Origin: Trema orientale
Lineage: Eukaryota > Streptophyta > Magnoliopsida > Rosales > Cannabaceae
Assembly: GCA_002914845.1 (NCBI GenBank)
Contig: JXTC01000014.1
Location: 871,293-935,292 of the forward strand
Length of the DNA stretch: 64,000 nt
Direction of reading: 5' to 3'
Under the pieces are notes generated by a model. The model made no database searches and was not told the origin of the DNA. It saw only the letters and a program-made list of their open reading frames with translations. Shown here in pieces: positions 34,218 to 45,808 of this stretch. Numbering within the stretch: position 1 is the stretch's first letter; every line of letters starts with the position of its first letter. A program made the translations under genes and the position numbers.

Positions 34218-36020
34218 AGAGAGAGAATCGAAGTTGGGATAAATGGGATGGAGAGAGACTAATATCAAACATATAGGAAGGATGCACAATGAGGGCGAGT
34301 AAAGATAAGTAGACTATGTGTATGAAATGAATAACGGCTGAGACATGAGGACTCGTTGAGCTTACCTTCGCCCTTGGTAAATTTCATTTATGCATAAAAA
34401 AAAATATTGATATGCTTCAAGGCAATGATATGACAAATCTTACTCATCATATAAAAATCATTAATTACATAAATGCATTTTTATACTTTATAGTATTCTT
34501 GGTTCGTATTTTTCGTAGGTCTAAATTATTTATATTTTTTAATTGGGTTTGTATTATTTTTTAAGTTTCAGAATTTGGAAAACTTATTTTTGCTAGCATT
34601 GTGGCCTACTTTCTCTGAATGAAGAGGCTTAAATTAATTATATTGTTTGTAGTTTGAGTTATTGACTCTATTCCTCTACCAAAAGAGGCTTACCAAGATG
34701 GTGCGCGTCAGGAGATCATGTTGAATCTAATACTCGAAGAGATGCTTTTTTGAAAGATAGTGCTGCCATTGAAGTAACAGAGAAATTTTTTCAGGGACAG
34801 ATGGTATATTCATAAACTTCACACATTCATATTATTTCTTGATTAGCTTTTGATTCCATCTACATATTTAGTTGAATAGCTACATAATTTGAAAATTAAA
34901 TTATATCATAATCTCTTGTCCATGATAGCTCTGCTTTAATACGATATAAGACTTTCAATGATGAAAGCCACTGTGAGGGGCAAAGTACAAGCGAGAAGAT
35001 CTTGGATTTGTTTGATGATGATGACTTAAGTGAGGAGGAGAATTAAGAATGGATCAAGGAGGAGGAATTACAAGATAATACTTGTGAATCTTCACTCTTT
35101 GATATCTAAATCATCATGTCACTACCATTCATCAAATATCACATCTATGACGATCCTATATGGCCAACATCTCCTTTACCACTGCTAGTATCATTCATTC
35201 AAGCCCACCAAATACATGTTCCGGGGCCACATCAAGTTAAGAATACGTGCCAATTATCGCCAAACTAGAGGGCGTTCAAAACTAAGACCTATTTTTTATG
35301 ATGTATGTCACATATTATAGGCGGAAGCTACTATTTGATGAGATTCACTAAGTTGTACAGGAATAAGACTAAAGATGCAAATTACAGAGAGGAGTCTCGC
35401 ACCAGCCAAGTTAGAGTCACCTTGCCTGGAGCACCACTCTTGTCAACCTTAATAGGAGGTAAGAATGTTTCGCCTCCCCGGGTACGTAAAAATGTTAAGA
35501 ATGTTTTGCCTCCCTGAGTATATGTTCTTTTCTCTTATACTTACATTGAATATTTAAATTTTGTAAATATTTCCAATTTTGAATTTGGGGTGAGAACACT
35601 TGTTGGATAATTATTTGTTGGGTATGGATTTGCTTATATGTTGGTTTCCATGATTTTCTTCCCATGAATTATGTATTTTTAGGATATTATTTATCTTTCT
35701 TGCTTTTTTTTTGCTAGTTTGAATAAATTGTGAGTGTGGTTGAGATGAGATGACTTGATACTGATGATGAATATAGCCATTTAATACTCTCTTAGGTCTT
35801 TTGAAATATACTTCATTGAGATTATTTGTATTCTTGACTCACATTAATTGAACATCATTCTTGATTCTGTACATTTAAGCATGATAACCATAACCACTTG
35901 GCTCTTTTAGCTTTTGGAGAAAACTTATGTGCATTAGCTTTGAGCTTATTTGTACATTTCATTTTCTACCACATTTTAGCTAAACTAAAATAATGACTAC
36001 AAATATTTATCCTAAACCCT
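34218..36020 (+). other. Intergenic DNA with an unrecognised coding-like stretch
   Basis: Between about 34690 and 35050, short frames on the + strand read CASGDHVESNTRRDAFLKD and, further on, GQSTSEKILDLFDDDDLSEE. This composition is unlike the AT-rich background. I cannot assign a family; it may be a gene or transposon fragment. At 35460-35515 the phrase AAGAATGTTT(T/C)GCCTCCC occurs twice. Nothing else was recognised. Confidence 0.3.
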
Positions 36021-36113
36021 AAACAAGTAGCAGGTAAATTAAAATTGGAATTGACACAATTCGCAGAATTAGAAGCCTTTGCACAATTTGCTTCTGATCT
36101 CGATAAAGCTACT
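36021..36113 (+). pseudogene. atpA: Nuclear insertion of plastid atpA (NUPT), 93 bp
   Basis: The stretch translates without a break to [18 protein letters not shown] followed by [11 protein letters not shown]. This is the very conserved part of the plastid ATP synthase alpha subunit near its C-terminal third. The match stops at the ambiguous base (n) at 36114, and the next bases are not atpA. Only about 31 codons are present, so it is a fragment with no function. The near-perfect coding match suggests a fairly recent transfer. Confidence 0.88.
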
Positions 36114-37241
36114 NTTTTCGTAACTGAAAAGGACGGGTTATCGATATTGTTTCAAGGAGTATTTGGTTGAAGAATAAAATTATTACTCAATGAAGATAAA
36201 TTTGGAAGGATGATATCATGCAGTATTGAAAAAAAAAAAGCAAAAATTAAAAAATAAAAAATAAAAACGAAAAAAAGGGATGTGTGTTGGTGTTTCCTCC
36301 CTTATTGATTTATCTAAGGAGGTTGAGTTTTGCTCAGTATTAGTTTCTAAAAAAGTTTCACTGCAAACTTTGCTACCTTCTATAAAGGCATATTGTTTCC
36401 TCTATCTGAGGTACACTCCACTACTTATCATACGTGACTACCTAATTTTGGTACCTCGTTTGTATTTTTGGCTTTGGGTATATATCAGGCTTATGGAATC
36501 TAAAAAGTCTTGAAATGACAAAATATTGGAGTCTTAGGTAGATTTAATTCATAGTTGCAGATAGAAGAAGGAAAAGATGCAGACTGCAAGCACGAAGTTT
36601 TAGAGCTTTATAAAAAAAAACAGAGATAGAGAAAAGACAAAGAGGGAGAGCGAGGGATTTGGAATTGTTGAGAGAGGAAAATTTCATATTGACTTGTTAA
36701 TTAATTAATCTTTCAATTCTTTACTTTTTGATTTTAGCTTTATATTAGTTCTATTAAAATTATGCTGTAATATTTTTTATTTTGATTGCAATGTAGTCGA
36801 ACAAGGGATTCTTAAACTATAATGCTTAATAAAATCAACCTCTAATATCTTGAGAATGAAAAGTTTGTGAGATATTTATACTCTTTTGATTCAAGAGTCC
36901 TATGAGTAACCTTAAACTTATTTATTTATTTATTTATTGTGGACATGGTTTTATACTTAAAAGTGTAAACGGTAAATTTTGTTGGATAAAACTTACTTGT
37001 ACCTAGTCGATGTTTATATAAATGGAATCCAACAAAGGTCTTTTTTTTTTTTTTTTGTAATGGCTTTTACTTGATTTGGGCTAAAATTTTAAGTATTATT
37101 TGATATATTGATTAACATAAATGCCATTGTAGTATTTATATGAAAAAAGGATATAGAAACAAACTAGAAAAAAAAAAGAATAGCTGAAATATTATTATTG
37201 AAAAAATATTAAAAATTGACCAATTATATTGCGCCTAAGAA

Positions 37242-37243
<2 letters not shown>
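36114..37243. other. Intergenic DNA, no gene seen
   Basis: It begins with an ambiguous base and holds poly-A rich stretches, a (TTTA)n run near 36919-36938 and no supported coding frame. Confidence 0.55.

Positions 37244-37296
<53 letters not shown>
37244..37296. repeat. (TA)n microsatellite
   Basis: About 26 TA units. The DNA right of it (37300-37450) repeats AGGCACC(T/A)TGGTAT and GGCGCC phrases and may be another element, but no ends were defined. Confidence 0.95.
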
Positions 37297-37300
<4 letters not shown>

Positions 37301-38689
37301 ATACATTAGATACCAAGACGTTTTCAGGCACCTTGGTATGTCTACTAAGGCGCCCCTAATGTGCCTTTTAGGCACCATGGTATCCAGGACTTATTATAGC
37401 ACCTGGAACTAAGGCATTGTATTAGGCCTTTCAAGGTGCTTTTAAAGCCATTTTTCTTATATATAGTATTATAAGTTATTATACGTGCATGGAATATGAT
37501 CAAGTGAACAAGAATTGGGGTTAAGTTTCATAACTCTAATTTTTACTTTATTTAACTTAGCGTTATGACTAGATTACCTTAATACTAGTATCTATTGAAC
37601 TTGCTTTTATCAAGTTATATCTTTTTGAGTAACTAAAAAGGTAAGACCAAGTTAAATGATTGAGATTCGGTTACTTGAAAGATATGATTGATAAATTACA
37701 GGAACACTATTCACGAATGTGACACCACGTGTATAATATTACTTTGATTGAATTTCTTTGAGTCATATATGAGATTGTATAGACATGTACAGATCATAGA
37801 TATTGTATAACCAGATTTCTAGGAGCTCTGTACTTGATCAGTGAAATTATCAATAATAAACTTATTTATAATCATCCTTGTTTTCAATATAAACTAGGAC
37901 TCCGGTATTACCGTATTTCCACTAGCAAATATACTGGTCAACTATTATTTGTTAGTGGAAATATGGTAATTCAAAGGTAATTAATATATACAACTTATCA
38001 TCGAAGGTACATATGTAGATATAATATGAGTTAAATGAATTAAGTTGACTAAAGTGCTAATAATCTTCATTAAAAAATAAATGATATTTAGTCTAAAATT
38101 ACATATTTCATATTTGGACATATAGTTGAGTAACCTAATACTAATCGATTAGGTCTAGTTATAATTAAGAATTAATTATGAGTATAAACAACTAATATAA
38201 TAAGAAAATTAATGTTTGCCCACACAATTTTTAATCACACATATATTTGTGTCAGCAATTATAGCATTAACTGCACATTTTTACGTGTAGCGGCAATTAT
38301 ACTTTTTGTTGTAACAAATCTAATTACGTATTCAAATATATGGGTTTGTAAAATAAATTTATTACGTAGTTTATCTGGCATTTTTTTTCTACACAAGTTA
38401 TATAGGTACATATGAATTAATGGGATGAAATTTTTCCGTCCAAAAATTAGTGTCTGGCGCCCAAAGTTTTTGTTGACTTGACATTTGGTGCCTTTTTTCC
38501 TAATATTTAATGCGTATGAAAAGTTTTTTACATACGCATAAGTGAGAGAATATTTCCTCTGTTGACGTGGAATTTGGGTGTTTCTTTTTTTTTTTCCCCT
38601 ACACGATTTATGTGTAGAAAAAGAGCTTTACCTATAGATGAGTGGGAAGAAATTTTTTTTGTTGTTGACGCGTCAATTGTCGCCTTTTT
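37297..38689. other. Intergenic DNA; right part resembles CACTA subterminal repeats
   Basis: From about 38200, short blocks recur: ACGTGTAGCGGCAATTA, TTTTTTTCTACACAAG, CCCCTACACGATTTATGTG, AAAAAGAGCTTTACC. They continue on the far side of the copia element (CCTACACATTATG and AAAAGAGCTTTATCC at about 42772-42820). Clustered short repeats of this kind are typical of CACTA (En/Spm) subterminal regions. No CACTA terminus was found next to them. No gene was seen. Confidence 0.4.
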
Positions 38690-38694
38690 CCTAC

Positions 38695-38930
38695 TATTGA
38701 AGAAGGCTGTGTACGTGGCAGTTAGTTTAGCTTATGTGTTAATGAGTCATCAAACTGTTAGTTAGTTAAACTTGATATTTTAACAGCAATTTGTTACACG
38801 GTTAAATAGCTTCTCATGTACTCACAATTTCAATATAAATATATAGATCATAAGGCTATGACATTTCAATCAAGCCATTCATCAAACAGATTCTGTTCAA
38901 AGCTTTAAGCATAGTTTTATTTTCTTATTA
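38695..38930 (+). repeat. Left LTR of the copia element
   Basis: 236 bp, beginning TATTGAAGAAGG and ending TTCTTATTA, next to the tRNA primer site. The termini are not the usual TG...CA. It contains ATATAAATATATAG, the likely TATA region. Confidence 0.92.
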
Positions 38931-41900
38931 TGGTATCAGAGCTGAACAATGGCATCGTCTTCCTCTAGTTCATCCTCTGCTCAGTCCAGTCTTTCCTCAA
39001 GTTCATCGTTTCCAGCCATGGCGATTCGCAATTCTCTGGTGGAAATTCCAACTACTCTCGTGCTTCTATGTCTGGTGGTGGCTATCGTGGTCGAGGTGGC
39101 CGTACTGGTCGTGGTAATGGCAGAAACAACAATAACGAACCAATCTATCAAGTGTGTGGCAAAGCAGGGCATTTAGCTATCAAATGCTATCACCGTTTTG
39201 ATTTGAGTTACCAAGGTCCTGACTCTTCTGCAACCTCTGGCCAGCATCAAGCTAATCAAGCTTTTGTTGCTACTACTCCAACTGTTAATGATGGTGCCTG
39301 GTATTTGGATAGTGGAGCCTCCAATCATGTTACTGCTGAACTTAACAATCTGACTCTTCAGTCCGACTACAAAGGCAAGGAGAAGCTGACTACTGGTAAT
39401 GGTTCTAAATTGTCAATTTCACATATTGGTTCATCTGTTTTACCATCTTCAAAGCCATTACATCTTAATCATATTCTTCATGTTCCTCAAATTACCAAAA
39501 ATCTTATCAGTATTTCTCAATTTACTTTGGATAATGATGTTACTGTGGAATTCACTTCTGATTCTTGTGTTGTTAAGGACAAAGTTACGAAGAAGCCTCT
39601 GCTGCAGGGCACTCTTAAACAAGGATTGTATCAGCTGAACCTGAATCACTCTCGTTCCATCACTTTGTCTGCTTTTCACCCCACTGTGTATGTCAGTTCT
39701 ACAACTGATCAGTGTTCTACTGATAGTTGCTCTGACGCAACTAGTCTTTCTGATTTCAATAAAGTGTCTAGCTCTGTGAGCAATGTAAATATATAGCACA
39801 ATAGGCTTGGCCATCCAAATAGTCAAGTCTTGCAAAGAGTGTTATCAATTGTACAAAGTCCTTTTTCAATAAAGAATTTTCAGTTCTATGATACTTGTCA
39901 ATATAGCAAATTACATCAGTTTCATTTTCCTCCTTCTCAGTCTAAAACAACTACACCCTTTGAGCTTGTCCATTCAGATGTTTGGGGTCCTTCCCCATAT
40001 GTAACATCTGAGGGTTTTAGATATTATATGCATTTTGTAGATGATTACACTAAGTACACATGGATTTTTCCTCTTAAACAAAAATCAGATGCATTCAAGC
40101 AGTTTGTTGATTTTAATACCTTTGTTGAAAGGCATTTTGATCAAAAAATAAAATGTCTCCAAACAGACTGGAGTGGAGAATATAGAAGTTTCTTACCCTT
40201 ATTACAGACCTTAGGCATTCAATTTAGGCATCCTTGTCCTAATACACACCAACAAAATGGTCGGGCAGAAAGAAAACATTTACATATAGTTGAAGTTGGT
40301 CTTACTCTTCTAGCTCAAGCTCAGTTACCTTTAAAATTCTGGTGGGATTCTTTTGTTTCATCTGTTTATTTGATTAACAGATTGCCTAGTCCTAATACAG
40401 GTAATGTCTCTCCCTATGAACTTCTTTACACTCAAAAACCAGATTATAAATTCTTAAAAGTCTTCGGTTGTGCCTACTTTCCCTATCTTAGGTCCTACAA
40501 TAGTCACAAGTTTGACTTTAGGACGTCCAAATGTGTTTTTCTTGGCTATAGTTTGTCTCACAAGGGTTATAGATGCCTTCATCCTTCAGGAAAAATCTAT
40601 ATAGCTAGAAGTGTGATATTCAATGAAACTGAGTTTCCATATACCAGTTTGTTCAAGTCTACTACCTTAGATGTCTCTTCCTACAACTACACTTCTTTTA
40701 GTTCACCATTTGTTATTCCTACTTATGATTCTTGTTCATCTAGTGTCTCCAATAATTTTTCTTCCACAGCTGGTTCAGTTCTTCCTACAGCAGATGCGAT
40801 TTCACAACAACAGTTCCAACCTATCACTGTAGTCCCTCCCACTACAGTTCCTACTAACTCTTCTATTCAGTCCACTATACCCTCTGTTCAGTCAACTCAT
40901 TCCATGGTCACAAGGTCCAAAGCTGGAATTTATAAGCCAAAGGTCTATGCAGCTATTCAGGATACGGTTGCTTCTACTCAAGAACCAGATAGCCTAGAAG
41001 CCGCTTTGTCTAATGATAGGTGGAAGGCTGCAATGGAAAGTGAATATGCTGCTCTAATTCGAAATAATACATGGACCTTGGTTCCTTATTCACCTACACT
41101 GAATGTTGTTCACAATAAATGGGTGTTTCGAACTAAGTTTAAACCAGATGGGTCTGTTGACAGGTTTAAAGCAAGGTTAGTTGCTAAAGGATTTTAACAA
41201 ACTCCTGGATTGGATTTCTCTGAGACTTTTAGTCCAGTTGTCAAAGCTTCAACTATCAGAGTTATTTTCACATTGGCTGTTTCTCAAGGTTGGGATGTAA
41301 AGCAAATTGATGTCAATAATGCTTTTCTGAATGGGGATCTTAAAGAAACAGTTTACATGACACAACCTCCTGGTTTTGTTGATCAGTCTAAACCAACTCA
41401 TATGTGTCTATTAAAGAAAGCTCTGTATGGACTCAAACAAGCTCCACGAGCTTGGTTTGAAAAACTCAAGTCCGCCTTGCTCAAATGGGGATTCAAGAAC
41501 TCTGTTTCTGATAGTTCTTTATTTTTCTGTAAAGTAAATGGCAGAATTTTACTTCTCCTAGTTTATGCAGATGATATTCTCATAACTGGTGAACGTGATG
41601 CTGATATTCAACAAGTGATCAATGATCTTAATAAGAATTTTGCTCTAAAGACTCTTGGATCAGTCAATTATTTCCTCGGTTTTGAAGCTCATCGAGGCAG
41701 CAATGGTCTACACTTAACTCAGTCTAAGTATACTTTAGATCTGCTTAAGAAAACTAACATGGATCGAGCAAAGCCATGTTCTACTCCAATGATTCTTGGT
41801 AATAAACTCTCAGTTAATGACAGTCCCGAGTTTGAGCAACCTACATTGTATCGAAGTACAGTTGGTGCCCTACAGTATCTCACCATGACCAGACCAGATA

Positions 41901-42528
41901 TTTCTTTTTCAGTCAATAAGTTGAGTCAATACTTGCAGGCTCCTACAGTAAATCATTGGAGTGCATGCAAACGAGTTTTGAGGTATCTTAACGGCACTAT
42001 TGGTCTTGGTCTATTTTTCAAATCAACTCAAGTTCTTTCATTAGAAGGATTTGCTGATGCTGATTGGGCTAGTAGTTTAGATGATCGCAAATCCACAAGT
42101 GGTCGTTGTATCTATCTTGGTGGAAATTTGATTAATTGGTCTTCAAAGAAATAACATGTAGTGGCTCGATCCAGCACAGAAGCCGAATACAGATCATTAG
42201 CCTCTGCAACAACAGAGTTAGTATGGCTTCAGTCTCTGCTAAAAGAAATTGGAGTTTGCCTTCAAAATAAACCAGCAGTACTTTGGTGTGACAATACAGG
42301 AGCTAAGTCTCTTGCTTCTAATCCAGTGTTTCATGCCAGAACAAAACATATTGAGATTGATGTTCATTATATCTGAGAGAAAGTAGCAGCAGGTGATGTA
42401 GATGTTCGATATATACCAACTGAAGACCAAACCGCTGACATTTTTACTAAGCCTCTGTCACAACCAAGATTTCAGTTTCTATGTCACAAGCTTACTCTGG
42501 ATTACTCCCCGTGTCGCTTGAGGGGGCC

Positions 42529-42771
42529 TATTGAAGAAGGCTGTGTACGTGGCAGTTAGTTTAGCTTATGTGTTAATGAGTTATCAAACTGTTAGTTAGT
42601 TAAACTTGATGTTAGTGCCATTAACAGCAATTTGTTACACGGTTAAATAGCTTCTCCTGTACTCACAATTTCAATATAAATATATAGATCATAAGGCTAT
42701 GACATTTCAATCAAGCCATTCATCAAACAGATTCTGTTCAAAGCTTTAAGCATAGTTTTATTTTCTTATTA
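42529..42771 (+). repeat. Right LTR of the copia element
   Basis: 243 bp, with the same ends as the left LTR. It differs from it at a handful of positions and one short length difference. It is preceded by a purine-rich tract at about 42520-42526. Confidence 0.92.
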
Positions 42772-42776
42772 CCTAC

Positions 42777-44012
42777 ACATTATGTATAGAATTTGTAAGA
42801 AAAGAGCTTTATCCACAAATTATAAATACAGGATTGGGGGATAAGAGAGATACAGGCAGAGATTTTCAGGTTTTAATCAAAGAGAAAAAAAGCTGGGAGA
42901 GAGAGATTGTTATGGGAACTTGTAATGGGATTGAATTGTCACTCGTGTTTGAGAGTAAAAACAGAGATCTTGTCCTATCATTGTTACTTAGTTACTGCCC
43001 TCCTATGAATGTTGGCCAAGAAAAGTCGAACCACGTAAATCTTGCTTGTGTTATTATAGTTTTCTTCTTTTGCTCGATTTGTTCTTAAAATTTCTGAAGG
43101 TTTATTCGAGTTATAAGAGAGTTTTATTGAGTTGACTTTATTAACTTTGTTGGACTAAGCTAGACAGCTGCATAATGCATATTAGAAAAATGAATGTTTA
43201 AATATAGCCAAAACTAGTATACATGAGAGCAAAAACAAATTTACAAAAAAAAAAAAAGTGCATATCATAAAATAGAAAACAAAAAAAAAATGACACGTTT
43301 GACAAATCCCCAACTTTCATTAAGGTGAGTCCTACGTAGTATTCACAGGCGGCCCCATCATCTTAGAATCCTCATTTTTTGTCAAGGTCGGAGCTGTGAA
43401 TATCTTTGGAAGGTTATTGCCTTACTTGGTGTTCCAAGTTGGCAAATTGTAGCCGTAGATATCGCAAACATGGATTATGGGAACGTGGATGTTGGTGGTT
43501 CTTAAGGTTTTGGCTCTGAATTTTTTTTTTCCACACCATTTTTAATTTAGATACCAACATGGTTAATATAAATATCAACTTTATAATATATATATACACA
43601 CTATTTACATGTGTATTGGATAAAACCTTATGCTTTGGGGTTGTATTTGAAGTTTGGTTTTCTAAGTAATTAGTGGACTGATGGGTTTGTGGTTCTCCGT
43701 AAATGTAGGTTTATTCAATTTATATCCGAACGAAGTTTATGTTCATTGATTTCTTAGTAGATTGGAAGTCTATCTTGACACTCACAGTTCTTGCAATAGC
43801 CTTCTAGGTTGATTATTCGATTCAATTTGTTTTTAGATGCGTAATTTTTACCTGACAGTCCACATGACCAACGATTTGGAATTTGCACAAAGCATAAAAA
43901 ATGCATCGATCTTTTCTTCATCTTTTTGAGTTCCATTTTTGGACTAATACAATTGTGAGTACTTTTCCCACGTAGAATAAAAACCTATCTGTAGTATATT
44001 GCAATGTATTGC
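42777..44012. other. Intergenic DNA between the copia element and ABCG25
   Basis: The left ~60 bp continues the repeat family interrupted by the copia insertion. The right part must contain the ABCG25 3' UTR (- strand); an AATAAA on that strand lies near 43710-43715, about 300 nt after the stop. No other gene was seen. Confidence 0.5.
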
Positions 44013-45725
44013 TTAGGCATTAATTCGCCTTAAGGCAAGGTAGGCCAATATCCTATATCCAACAAACATAAACAACATGATGGAGATACTGACCACAGGA
44101 CTAATCTGCCCTTCAACATCTTCTTCAATGAACCTGCAGCTGGCTTGTTCCCTTCGATGTTGATCAGAGCATCCCAACAAAGCCGAAATCATTTTCCCCT
44201 CGCCATACTGGACACTGATAAGAAGCCTGTAAGTGTAAAAAGTAGTGGAAACATACTTGATCCAAGACAAAGAATACGGCACTTTGTGCACGTAAAATCC
44301 TCCGGTCAAAACAAAAGCGAGCATGGTGACGGTTACTAAGGTGGAAGCCTGTTTGGCATCCATAATAGCAGCTCCCAAAGCAAGGCCAAGTCCTTGAGAG
44401 ACAAGAACATAGCCGAGAAGTACCAACAAAGTCAAAACAAAAGCACCGAATTCGGGTTTTAATCCGGCCATCCAATAGGTGACGATAAGAAAGATAGTGG
44501 GAAGGACGAGCTCCATCGGCATGTCTCCAACAATCCGAGCCATAAAATACGATGAAAGAGTGTACATACCGGATGCCTGTTCCTTCATCAGGATAGCACG
44601 TTCCTGAGGGAAGGCGAAAACCGAGTTGAATGATGGGAGGACACCCCAAAATATGGCAATGAAGTAGAGAAGGCCGAGACGATCTTGGATGTTAAGATAA
44701 TCGGAGTGCCACCACATTACACCTGCTAATAATGAGGCAGTGATTACTTGGAAAACTCGTAGAGCGTTGAATGATTCGTGCTTTCGTTCTTTAAGGCTTC
44801 TCTGTAGCAAAATGCTGAAATGGTTGAACCAAGTCGAAAACCCGATTCTGCAACTACTACTTCTTCTAGCTGTGTCTTTGTTAGAATGGTTTATCTCGCC
44901 GTTGAAGGCTGGTTCTTTTGTTGAAGCATTGGCGGTCTCCATGCAAGCAGCTTTGACCTTTGGAGCTAACAAAGTACTGTAAGCAGAAACTAGGGTTTGC
45001 TTCGTGTTGGGCTTATCTCTCTCACTTGGACCGTCAAGTTGGAAAACACCTGCTTAAGGACAAAAATCTTGGGTTAACACCAAGAACAATTAAGCTCTTA
45101 ATAAAACATTGTTATGCCAGCTTTGTCACATTGATGCAACCAAAACCTTAGATATATTATTTCCCAGTACGCACGGCAACATTTGCACGAAAATACAGTA
45201 CCATCTTTTTATTATTACCGAAATTACACTGGAGATCTAAATAAAGCAGCTAAGAAAAGTCTTTGCTTTAATTAACACATATCTGTATATCATGGTATTA
45301 ACAATAAATACTAACTCACTTCTTGGGCCTGTCGAGATTTGAATATTTAGGATATGACAATATATGTGTATAATAATATCACATATAAAAATGAGGGTAT
45401 ATTTGTCAATTTTTTTATTTTTTATTTTTTATTTTTTGTAATTTGTATGATTAGACGACAATTTGGACTATGACTACGTCATCATATAAGTTCTTTCTCA
45501 TTTAAAAGCTAGCAAAAGATTGGTAAATGGTAACTATATATATACTCCACTTGGAATATTCTAACGTTAAAGAAAAAGGTTGAAATATCTTCATCCCTAA
45601 CTCAATATATATATATATATATATAAAAAAAGAGATAATATGTATTTTTTTTATTAATCTAAAAGTTAAAGTTGATGTATCGATAGTGAATAAAATAAAT
45701 ACATATTGTACTTGTTCCTATATAT

Positions 45726-45808
<83 letters not shown>

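Larger units (their letters stand above)
38690..42776 (+). mobile_element. Ty1/copia LTR retrotransposon, broken, young
   Basis: Fossil element with LTRs at 38695-38930 and 42529-42771 and target duplications CCTAC at 38690-38694 and 42772-42776. The primer site TGGTATCAGAGC follows the left LTR directly, and a purine tract precedes the right LTR. Parts in copia order: a short gag part with a zinc knuckle (about 39.1 kb), protease with DSGA (about 39.3 kb), integrase (about 39.8-40.7 kb), reverse transcriptase with YADD (about 41.0-41.9 kb), RNase H (about 42.0-42.4 kb). The gag part looks small for the family, and the coding region carries roughly four or five breaks, so the copy is inactive. 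The LTRs are nearly identical, so insertion was recent. Confidence 0.95.

Noticed and set aside
44145-44982. Frames on both strands overlapping ABCG25 exon 3
   Set aside because: They are out-of-frame or antisense readings of the conserved membrane domain.
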